Source: Pseudomonadota bacterium (GTDB lineage: Bacteria > Pseudomonadota > Alphaproteobacteria > Azospirillales > Azospirillaceae). From it: 64,000 nucleotides of DNA. The stretch covers positions 4,451 through 68,450 of the forward strand of contig JAFAFA010000120.1 in assembly GCA_023423695.1 (NCBI GenBank). The letters run 5' to 3'. The translations under genes and the position numbers were made by a program. The notes under the pieces are model-generated. The model saw nothing but the letters and a program-made list of their open reading frames with translations, did no database searches and was not told where the DNA came from. Below are positions 41,634 through 49,143 of the stretch, piece after piece; the stretch's first letter is position 1; each line of letters starts with the position of its first letter.

Positions 41634-41881
41634 GACGGGGTATCCGCCGGCAAGGCCCCACTCAGCCAGCGCCGCCACTCGGCGTCCTCGGGCCAGGCGA
41701 CAACCGCAGGCTTGGCGGCGATCAGCAATTGCAGGACGGCGGTGTGCAGGTGCTCGCAGCGGCTGAGATCGATCCGCGGCCGCTTGCGGCTCTTCAGCCA
41801 GTCCAGGAGGCTTTCGGCTTCCTCCACGGCACACACGCCTTCAAGCACGGCCAGGGTCTTCTCGAAGCGGATCGGCATCAC
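41630..41881 (-). CDS. Small STAS-domain protein in the che operon
   Basis: An 83-residue protein with the alpha/beta outline of a STAS domain (anti-anti-sigma type): IRFEKTLAVLEG, EAESLLDWLKSRKRPRIDLSRCEHLHTAVLQLLIAA read in parts. In the loop where the phosphorylatable Ser/Thr lies, it has HLHTAVLQ, so Thr could serve. It is coupled by 4-bp overlaps to both cheA and parA. Its role is unknown; a link between CheA signalling and ParA or another partner is plausible. No anti-sigma kinase is encoded nearby. Confidence 0.7.
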   Translation of the reverse strand: MMPIRFEKTLAVLEGVCAVEEAESLLDWLKSRKRPRIDLSRCEHLHTAVLQLLIAAKPAVVAWPEDAEWRRWLSGALPADTPS

Positions 41882-44463
41882 ACCAACTCCTTCAGATCAA
41901 GAACGAGGAGGACGCGGCCGTCGCCCAGCAAGGCCGTGCCGGAATAGCCGGGCATTCCGGCCAGGATGCCGTCCATCGGCTTGACGATGACTTCCAGGCT
42001 TTCGCGGAAGCCGTCGACGACCACGCCCAGCCGCTCCCTGCCGAAGCGGACGACCATCACCGCTTCCTCCTCCGGCGGGTCGGCGGCCGGCGGAAGATCG
42101 AGCAGCCGGGCGAGCCGGACCAGAGGCACCACGGTGTTGCGCAGGACGAAGGCTTCATCGCCGCGGATGCTGTGGATGCGGGCCTGGGGAATGCGCACGG
42201 TCTCGGCGATGACGTCCATCGGAATGCCGAAGGCATGGCCGGCCACATCCACCGACATGACGCGGGTCACGGCCATCGTCAGGGGGACCGCCAGCCGGAC
42301 GGTCGCCCCGCCGCTCAGCGTGCTGGTCAGAGTGACGGTTCCTCCCGCCTTTTCCACCGCGGTGCGCACCACGTCCATGCCGACGCCACGGCCGGACAGA
42401 TCCGACACTTGCTCCTTCGTCGAGAAGCCGGGGGCGAAGACCAGATTGACCGCGTCGGTGTCGGACAGCGCCGCTGCGGCTTCGGCACTCAGCAGGCCGC
42501 GCTGCACCGCCTTGCGCCGGATCGTTTCCGGGTCGATGCCGGCGCCGTCGTCCGAGACCTCGATCACGACGCGGTCGTTCTCCTGGCAGGCCGACAGACG
42601 GATGGTCCCGGTTTCCGGCTTGCCGGCGGCGATGCGATCCTCCGGCGGTTCGATGCCGTGGTCGATGGCGTTGCGGATCATATGGACCAGCGGATCCACC
42701 AGACTTTCGATAACGGCCTTGTCGGCTTCGGTCTCCTCGCCGGTGACCACCAGTTCGATCCGCTTGTCCAGCCGGCGGGCGAGATCGCGGACCAGACGCG
42801 GGAAGCGCTGGAACATCTGGCCGACGGGAAGCATGCGCACCGCCATGATGGCTGCTTGCAGTTCCTGGGCGATGCGGTCGATGACGGCGTGCTGGTCCTT
42901 GATCTCCCGTGCCATCTCGCGCGAGGCATAAATCTGCTCCGCCCGCCGGGAGAGATAGGGCATGCCGTTCTTGGCGACCACCAGCTCGCCGATCAGGTTC
43001 ATCAGGGAATCGACCTTGCCCTGGTCGACCTTCAACACCTTCTGCGCCGCGGCGGTTTCGGTCCGTGTCACCTCCGGCATGCGCTCGGCCGGCCGGGCAC
43101 CCCCGTGCGCCGGCTCCACCGCGTTCTCCGGAGCAAGGGCGGGGGCGGCGACGGGCCGGTCGCCGAGAAGGGTGGTCAGTACGGTGCGCAGGCTCGCGGG
43201 GTCGCTTTCCCCGGTGGCCTTGCCCAGCGCCCCGTCCAGGACACCATCGTGATGTCCAATGGCCCGCAGGGTATTGCGCACGGCCGCCGCCGCCGCCTCG
43301 ATGTGGCCGAGGCGAACCTCCGGCGGGCAGGGGCTGTCGAGCAGACGGAGTTGGGCCCGCAGGATCGCCCTGCTGTCGTCATCCAATCCGATGGTGCGGA
43401 CGGTGCCGGCGGAAAGCGGTGCGGTGGTCCAGTCCGGATCGGTGCCGCCGACGATGGCGTCGACCAGAGCGTTCAGCCAGCCGGGCAGGGGACGGTCGCA
43501 ATCGTCCGGTCCCAGCACCGCGAGCAGGGCGCGCAAACCCGATTCCTGATGAGTCCCGGAGCCGGTCAACCCCAGCAGAGTCCGGGTGGCCGACCGCAGC
43601 CTTGGAGCATCGCCGCGCTCCAGCCAGCCGAGCGCATTCTCGGCAAAATCCTCGTAGAGCGGTCCGTCGATCCCGTCGCCGTCCAGAAGGACCAGATGCC
43701 GGGGCTCCACACCGACGATCTCGACCTGCTCCTCCACGTAGCGGAAGAGTTCCCGAACCATGTCGCCCGGAGCGGCGGTCAGCAGCCGGAAACGGACGGC
43801 ACAGACGAAGGGGTCGTAGTCGGCCAGCGCCGGCAGTTCCATGATCGGGGCGATGCGGAGCGCCAGCAGATCCGGCAGTTGGCGGGCGAGGTGGACGGGA
43901 TCCTCACCGTTGAAGAAGCATTGGCTGTCGGGCCGGTATTCGACCGCCCACACCGCCGCACCGTTCAGCGCGAGCTCCATCGCGGCCAGCCGTTCGGCTT
44001 CACTGAAGTCGGCCAACCAGGCGGCGGTGGTCTGCGCTGCGCCGGCCGCCGCCATGGCAACGCCATCGGTCGTGATCCCTGCACCCAGCAGAGCGCGCTG
44101 GCGCGCGACCATGCCGTCCGACAGGGCGTCGGCCCCGTCGGGCAGGCAGCCGGTGGCCTCCAGATCGTCGAGCCAGCGGCTGACCTGGTCCAGCCCGTCG
44201 AGCAGCAGATCGACCGTGCCGGGATCGAGCATCAGCGTTTCGGCGCGCACCGCTCCAAGCAGATCCTCACCGGCATGGACCAGGCGGGTCAGCGGCGCAA
44301 TCTCGAAGAGACCCGAGGCACCCTTCAGCGTATGAACCGAACGGAAAATGGTGTTGACCAGTTCGCCGTCGTCCGGCGCCTTTTCCAGCGCCAGCAGGCC
44401 TTCCGCCGCCTTTTCCAGCAGATCGCGGCTTTCGGAGATGAATTGACCGAGAAGATCGCTCAT
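41878..44463 (-). CDS. cheA: Chemotaxis histidine kinase CheA
   Basis: An 861-residue CheA. P1 holds the phospho-accepting His44 in SVHTLKGASG. Residues about 130-450 form an unusually long, poorly conserved linker region where P2 would be. P3 dimerisation starts near 475 (VDQGKVDSLMNLIGELVVAKNG). The P4 ATPase has N-box HMIRNAIDHG (594-603), then VSDDGAGID and GRGVGMDVV; P5, the CheW-like part, is the last 125 residues. It phosphorylates the two CheY proteins and CheB. It overlaps neighbouring genes by 4 bp at both ends. A larger-than-usual middle region may bind cluster-specific partners. Confidence 0.92.
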   Translation of the reverse strand: MSDLLGQFISESRDLLEKAAEGLLALEKAPDDGELVNTIFRSVHTLKGASGLFEIAPLTRLVHAGEDLLGAVRAETLMLDPGTVDLLLDGLDQVSRWLDDLEATGCLPDGADALSDGMVARQRALLGAGITTDGVAMAAAGAAQTTAAWLADFSEAERLAAMELALNGAAVWAVEYRPDSQCFFNGEDPVHLARQLPDLLALRIAPIMELPALADYDPFVCAVRFRLLTAAPGDMVRELFRYVEEQVEIVGVEPRHLVLLDGDGIDGPLYEDFAENALGWLERGDAPRLRSATRTLLGLTGSGTHQESGLRALLAVLGPDDCDRPLPGWLNALVDAIVGGTDPDWTTAPLSAGTVRTIGLDDDSRAILRAQLRLLDSPCPPEVRLGHIEAAAAAVRNTLRAIGHHDGVLDGALGKATGESDPASLRTVLTTLLGDRPVAAPALAPENAVEPAHGGARPAERMPEVTRTETAAAQKVLKVDQGKVDSLMNLIGELVVAKNGMPYLSRRAEQIYASREMAREIKDQHAVIDRIAQELQAAIMAVRMLPVGQMFQRFPRLVRDLARRLDKRIELVVTGEETEADKAVIESLVDPLVHMIRNAIDHGIEPPEDRIAAGKPETGTIRLSACQENDRVVIEVSDDGAGIDPETIRRKAVQRGLLSAEAAAALSDTDAVNLVFAPGFSTKEQVSDLSGRGVGMDVVRTAVEKAGGTVTLTSTLSGGATVRLAVPLTMAVTRVMSVDVAGHAFGIPMDVIAETVRIPQARIHSIRGDEAFVLRNTVVPLVRLARLLDLPPAADPPEEEAVMVVRFGRERLGVVVDGFRESLEVIVKPMDGILAGMPGYSGTALLGDGRVLLVLDLKELV

Positions 44464-44834
44464 GACACCGGACCTCCGGTCATCAGCGCCACGGTGCGGA
44501 ACAGGGCATCGGGCTGCACGGGCTTGACCATGTAGAGATTGGCTCCGGCGGCGTAGGCGCGCGCGGCGTCGCTGTCCTTCGCCTCCGTGGAGATCATGAT
44601 TGCCGGCACGGCGCGCAGAGCGGGCTCCCGGCGCGCGGTCGACAGGAACCGGTATCCGTCCATCTTCGGCATGTTGACGTCGACCAGGAACAGGTCGAAG
44701 GCGTCGGCCAGCGCCTTTTCCAGCCCCTCGAGCCCGTTGACCGCCTCATCGACGGTGAAGCCGGCGGCTTCCAACACGTCGCGGTAATAGAGACGAACGG
44801 TCGCGGCATCGTCGACGACGAGCACACGCTTCAT
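44460..44834 (-). CDS. cheY: Single-domain response regulator (CheY-like, upstream copy)
   Basis: A 124-residue receiver with VLVVDDAATVRLYYR, phospho-acceptor Asp in FLVDVNMPKMDGY, ISTEAKD and MVKPV. ATG 44834 fits a normal-length receiver; the frame above it is out of phase with cheR. Its stop overlaps the cheA start by 4 bp. It differs clearly from the copy at 40429, so the two are not recent duplicates. Confidence 0.88.
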   Translation of the reverse strand: MKRVLVVDDAATVRLYYRDVLEAAGFTVDEAVNGLEGLEKALADAFDLFLVDVNMPKMDGYRFLSTARREPALRAVPAIMISTEAKDSDAARAYAAGANLYMVKPVQPDALFRTVALMTGGPVS

Positions 44835-44866
44835 GGCGGCCTCCTGTGGGCGCGGGAACGGCAGGA

Positions 44867-45745
44867 TCATGGCGCGTCCCCATGCTCCGGCTTCTGGTAG
44901 ACGATGGCATCCGGGAACCGGCGGACACGGAACAGCGGAGAGATGCGGCTCATCGATTCCGAGTGGCCGAGACAGCAGAAACCACCCGGCTGAAGTGCGT
45001 CGAAGATGGTTTCCGCCGCTTGGCGCCGCGACAGGTCGTCGAAATAGATCAGCAGGTTCCGGCAGAAGACGACGTCGAAATCCCGATGCCGCCGGGTTTG
45101 CAGCGGATCGTTCAGGTTCACCGTGGTGAACTCGATCGAGTTTCGCAGATCGTCGATGATCTGGTAGGCGTCCTCGCCGACGCGCGAGAAGAAGCGCCGC
45201 CGCGTGGCCTGCGGCAGGTATTGCAGGGCGCGTTCGCCGTAGCGGCCCTGGCGCGCTGCCTCCAACACCTTGGTATCGATGTCCGATGCGACGATCTCGA
45301 CGTCGAAGCGGTCGACATGCTCCCAATGTTCCAACAGGTAGAGGGCCAGCGAATAGGGTTCCTCCCCCGTCGCACAGGGGATCGACCAGATGCGCAGCCG
45401 CTCGCCCGCCGCCTTGCGCCGCACCAGTTCCGGCAGGATCGACTGCACCAGGCAGCGGAACTGGTATTCCTCCCGGTAGAAATAGGTCTCGTTGACCGTC
45501 ATCGCGTTGATGAGGGTCTGGACCTCTTCCCCCGAAACCTGGAACCGCAGGTGGGTGAAGTATTCGCGGAAGTCGCGCAGCTTCAGCGCCTCGACCCGGT
45601 CGATCAGGCGCTTGTCAACGAAATAGCGCTTCTTTGCGTCGAAGGAAATGCCGGTCTTCCGGTAGAAAAACTCCTGGAAACGCGCGAAATCCTCGTCGGA
45701 GATCGTGATTCCCTGCGGCTGTGCGGCAGTCTGCGGGCTGGCCAT
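44867..45745 (-). CDS. cheR: Chemoreceptor methyltransferase CheR
   Basis: A 292-residue SAM-dependent methyltransferase. The N-terminal helical domain (FARFQEFFYRKTGISFDAKKR split over residues 20-40) and the catalytic domain with MTVNETYFYRE, IWSIPCATGEEPYSLA, VEIVASDIDTKVLEAARQG, DVVFCRNLLIYF and GGFCCLGHSES are complete. It methylates glutamates of the receptors here. It starts 3 bp after the HEAT-repeat gene. It has no C-terminal pentapeptide-binding TPR. Confidence 0.92.
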   Translation of the reverse strand: MASPQTAAQPQGITISDEDFARFQEFFYRKTGISFDAKKRYFVDKRLIDRVEALKLRDFREYFTHLRFQVSGEEVQTLINAMTVNETYFYREEYQFRCLVQSILPELVRRKAAGERLRIWSIPCATGEEPYSLALYLLEHWEHVDRFDVEIVASDIDTKVLEAARQGRYGERALQYLPQATRRRFFSRVGEDAYQIIDDLRNSIEFTTVNLNDPLQTRRHRDFDVVFCRNLLIYFDDLSRRQAAETIFDALQPGGFCCLGHSESMSRISPLFRVRRFPDAIVYQKPEHGDAP

Positions 45746-45748
45746 GCC

Positions 45749-46387
45749 TCAGCCTCCGCGGATGCGGCGCAGGGCGGTGCGCTGGGTGAAAGCCAGGAAC
45801 GCATCGCCGGGGAAGCGCCGAACCACCCGTTCCAGATCGGCACAGGCGGCTTCCGTCCCGACCTCCGCCAGCGTGTCGATCGCGGCGGCGACGACGTTGA
45901 CATGCCCGTCGTCTCTCAGGACGGCCAGCATCCAGCGTTCCACGTCAGGATGGCGCAGATTGCCGGCCACATTGACGGCGAAGATGCGCACGTCGGAGTC
46001 CGGATCGGCGAGCAGCGCTTCCATGCGCGGCGCCACCGGTCGGGGAAGCTGTTGAAGCGTCTCGATGGCGCCGTTGCGCAGCGCCGGATCCTCGTCGCTC
46101 AGCAGCGGCAGCAGCCCCGCCACAGCGGCATCTCCGCCGATGGCGGCCAGCGCCAGGAAGATCGCCTCGCGCACCGGCCCGTCCGTCTCGGCCGGCAGCC
46201 GTCCGCAAAGAACTTTGACGGACTCGTCGCCTCCGGCTTCGGCCAAGGCACGCACGGCGGCGCGGCGAACCGATGCGGCCGGCGCGGCGAGGCTGGCCGG
46301 CAGGTCCCGGCGGTCAGCGAAGGACTGGGCACTGTCGTCCGGCAGCGGTTCAGGGGCGGGCAGGGTCGGCTTCTTGACGAGCGGCAT
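45749..46387 (-). CDS. HEAT-repeat protein of the che cluster with ParA-docking-like N-terminus
   Basis: A 212-residue protein. After MPLVKKPTLPAPEPLPDD it is built of HEAT-like helical repeats (ASVRRAAVRALAEAG, GPVREAIFLALAAIGG, PALRNGAIETLQQL, SDVRIFAVNVAGNL, VNVVAAAIDTLAEVG), a scaffold fold. Its first nine residues nearly equal those of the soluble receptor (MALVKKTTL). Homology supports ATG 46387. It lies between cheB and cheR. HEAT proteins occasionally occur in chemosensory clusters without a settled role; here I infer an array scaffold or adaptor that meets the same partner as the receptor tail, possibly ParA. Confidence 0.82.
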   Translation of the reverse strand: MPLVKKPTLPAPEPLPDDSAQSFADRRDLPASLAAPAASVRRAAVRALAEAGGDESVKVLCGRLPAETDGPVREAIFLALAAIGGDAAVAGLLPLLSDEDPALRNGAIETLQQLPRPVAPRMEALLADPDSDVRIFAVNVAGNLRHPDVERWMLAVLRDDGHVNVVAAAIDTLAEVGTEAACADLERVVRRFPGDAFLAFTQRTALRRIRGG

Positions 46388-46413
46388 TCGCGTTCTTGTC
46401 CTTCTTCGGGCCG

Positions 46414-47487
46414 TCAGGAAAGCCAGCGCAGGATCTGGCCGGCGATGTCGCCGCAAGGCAGCACGGCGTCGGCCCCGCCGCGGCGGATCAGGTCTGCCGG
46501 CATGCCGAAGACGACGGCGGTGGATTCGTCTTCCGCGATGGTGCGCCCGCCCATGCGCCGCAATACGGTCATGGCGGCGGCGCCGTCGCTGCCCATGCCG
46601 GTCAGCATCACGCCGATCAGCCGGTCGGCGGCGACCTGACGCATGGCGCTGGCCACCAGCCGTTCGACGCTGGGATGCCAGAGATGCGTGTCGTCGCTGG
46701 GCATCGGCACGGCGGTCAGCCGGCCCAGGCGTTTCTCGACCACCATGTCGGCGTCGCCGCGGGCGATATAGACACGGCCGGGTTGCAGGGCGGCAGGCTT
46801 GCCGACCTCAACCACGTCGAGCGCACAGACTCCGTTCATGCGCTGGGCGAAGACGCCGGTGAACGCGCCCGGCATATGCTGGGCGACCAGGACCGGCCAT
46901 GGCAGGTCGGCGGGCAGCCGCGGCAGCACCTCTTCGAGCGTACGGGGACCGCCGGTGGACACGCCGATCAGGATCAGCCCCTGGGTGTCGCTGCGCAGCG
47001 GCGGCAACGGCTGCGCAGCGGGTATGGGCTTCGCCGGGTCCGGCCGGCCGCTCTGCTCTCGCAGGCGGCGGGTCAGAGTGCGGGCGCGGCGGATGCGAGC
47101 CCCCGCCGCCGCACGCACCTTGGCCACCAGTTCGTGCCGGATGCGGTTGATATGCAGCGACACCGTTCCGTCCGGCTTCTGGACGACGTCCACCGCCCCG
47201 AGCGCCAGCGCCTCCAGCGTCACTTCCGCACCTTCGGCGGTCAGAGAGGAGACCATCACCACCGGTCGCGGTTCGCGGGCCATGATTTCGCCGAGGCAGG
47301 TCAGGCCATCCATCTCCGGCATGTTGACGTCCAGCGTCACCACGTCGGGACGATAGCTTTCGATCTGCTCCAGCGCATCGCGGCCGTTGCGGGCCAGCGC
47401 CACCTCGAAACCGGCTTCGGCCTCGAAAATCTCGCGCAGGCACCGCCGCATCAGCGCGGAATCATCGACGATCAGCACCTTCACCAT
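46414..47487 (-). CDS. cheB: Chemoreceptor methylesterase/response regulator CheB
   Basis: A 357-residue two-domain enzyme. The receiver has VLIVDDSALMRRC, Asp in VVTLDVNMPEMDGL, and the Lys in VVQKP. The linker (RRLREQSGRPDP) leads to the esterase with the catalytic triad segments GVSTGGPRTL (Ser), VAQHMP (His) and TGMGSDGAAAM (Asp). It removes methyl groups added by CheR and is activated by CheA. ATG 47487 is used; the codon before (TTG 47493) is a weaker start. Confidence 0.92.
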   Translation of the reverse strand: MVKVLIVDDSALMRRCLREIFEAEAGFEVALARNGRDALEQIESYRPDVVTLDVNMPEMDGLTCLGEIMAREPRPVVMVSSLTAEGAEVTLEALALGAVDVVQKPDGTVSLHINRIRHELVAKVRAAAGARIRRARTLTRRLREQSGRPDPAKPIPAAQPLPPLRSDTQGLILIGVSTGGPRTLEEVLPRLPADLPWPVLVAQHMPGAFTGVFAQRMNGVCALDVVEVGKPAALQPGRVYIARGDADMVVEKRLGRLTAVPMPSDDTHLWHPSVERLVASAMRQVAADRLIGVMLTGMGSDGAAAMTVLRRMGGRTIAEDESTAVVFGMPADLIRRGGADAVLPCGDIAGQILRWLS

Positions 47488-47509
47488 GGCCAACCCGTCT
47501 CAACTCCGA

Positions 47510-49114
47510 TCAGGCCGCCACGACCAGCGCTCCCAACTCCTTCTTGTCGAGGAGCTGGTCCACGTCCAGCAGCAGGATGATCCGCTTCTGCCGTTCGATG
47601 TTGGCGACGCGGGTGATCAGCGACGATTGCTCCGCCGACAGCTCGGGGGCGCGGCCGATGACCGAGCGGGCGATCTTCAGCACTTCCGACACGCTGTCGA
47701 CGATGAAGCCGGTGCGCACGCCGTTGATGGTGAAGACCATGATGCGCTGACGGTCGTTGCGCGCCGTCTCGGGCAGGCCGAAGCGCCGGCGCTGGTCGAT
47801 GACGGGCAGCACCGTGCCGCGGAGGTTGACCACCCCTTCGATGAAGTCCGGGGTCTTCGGGACCCGGGTCAGCTCGTCGGGGACGCGGACGATCTCCTGC
47901 ACGCTGTCGATGGGGACACCGTACTCCTCATGCGCCAGGCGGAAGACGACGAACTGCTCCTCGTCGTCGACGGCACCGGGCCGGGTGTTGCTGCTGTCCA
48001 TGCTGATCTCCCCGCCGGCTTCCTGGGCGCTGACGGCCTCGCTGAGGTCGGCGTTGCGGAACATGCGGTCGGCGGTCAGGATGGAGACGAGACGCCGGCC
48101 GTCCTGCAGCCGGCAGATCGACTCGATCTCACCCTTCGAACCACCGCGGTTGAGCAGCGCGGGCATGCTGTCGACGAGGCTGCGGTTCACCCGCAGAACC
48201 TCCTTGACCGTATCGGTCACCACGCCGACCGAACCGCCGCCCGTCTCGCCCTCCGCGCCCAGGGACACGACGACGATGCGGTTGTGCTCGTCCAGCCCGG
48301 TCGCCGGCAGGCCGAACATGCGGCGCAGGCTGACCAGCGGCAGCAGGCGCCGCCGCAGGGTCATCACGCCGACGACATGGGAGTCGCTGTTGGGGACGTG
48401 GCTGATGCCGTCGGGCACCTGCACGATCTCCTGCACATCCTCGATCGGCAGGGCATATTCCTGCCCGGCCACCTCGAAGCTGACGAGCTGCACCTCGTCC
48501 ACCGCCTCGCGGTCCTGAGCCGCTCCGTCCTCGCGCATGGCGTGCAGGTCGGCGGCGGCGGTCCGGCGTGCGCCGAAGCCACTGAACTCCCGTTCGATCA
48601 GCCGGGCCGGATCCAGGATCTGGATCATCGCCGAACCCTGCTTGATCATGCCCGCCAGAAATTCGGTGGACACGGTGGAGCGGATGCCGTCCACCGTTTC
48701 GATGTCCGCCGGCTCCACCGACACGACGCTTGCCATCCGGTCGACGACGAAGCCCACCGGGACGCCCTTGTTGATGACAACCACGCGGGTGGCGTCATCA
48801 TGCTCGGCATCCTTCACCTGGAACATGCGGCGCAGGCTGGCGACCGGCAGCACCGTGCCGCGCAGGTTCGCCAGCCCTTCCAGGCTGCGCGGGCTCATCG
48901 GCACCTGCACCATGTCGGGAAGGCGGATGATCTCCTGCACCTCCGCCAGCGGCACGGCGAAGGTCTCGCCATGCACGGTGAAGGTCACGAATTGCCGGTT
49001 GTCGGCTTCAATTTCGCCGTGGCGGCCGGCTTGGCCGTCGCTCTGGACCGTGTCGGCCCCGGGGTGTGCGGGCGGAGCCGATCCGCCCGTGCCCCCGTCA
49101 ATGGGGTTCGCCAT
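47510..49114 (-). CDS. cheW: Triple-domain CheW adaptor
   Basis: A 534-residue protein with three CheW domains: about 40-180 (QFVTFTVHGETFAVPLAEVQEI), 205-345 (QLVSFEVAGQEYALPIEDVQEI) and 385-530 (QFVVFRLAHEEYGVPIDSVQEI). Each has the LRGTVLPV or related RRRLLPLVSLRRMFGLP strand that contacts CheA and receptors. Ordinary CheW is one domain of about 150 residues. The fused form would present fixed numbers of docking faces and may give the array a set stoichiometry. It follows the soluble receptor by 29 bp with a GGAG ribosome site. Confidence 0.9.
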   Translation of the reverse strand: MANPIDGGTGGSAPPAHPGADTVQSDGQAGRHGEIEADNRQFVTFTVHGETFAVPLAEVQEIIRLPDMVQVPMSPRSLEGLANLRGTVLPVASLRRMFQVKDAEHDDATRVVVINKGVPVGFVVDRMASVVSVEPADIETVDGIRSTVSTEFLAGMIKQGSAMIQILDPARLIEREFSGFGARRTAAADLHAMREDGAAQDREAVDEVQLVSFEVAGQEYALPIEDVQEIVQVPDGISHVPNSDSHVVGVMTLRRRLLPLVSLRRMFGLPATGLDEHNRIVVVSLGAEGETGGGSVGVVTDTVKEVLRVNRSLVDSMPALLNRGGSKGEIESICRLQDGRRLVSILTADRMFRNADLSEAVSAQEAGGEISMDSSNTRPGAVDDEEQFVVFRLAHEEYGVPIDSVQEIVRVPDELTRVPKTPDFIEGVVNLRGTVLPVIDQRRRFGLPETARNDRQRIMVFTINGVRTGFIVDSVSEVLKIARSVIGRAPELSAEQSSLITRVANIERQKRIILLLDVDQLLDKKELGALVVAA

Positions 49115-49143
49115 CGCTTGGATTCTCCTGTCGGGCGTCCCGG

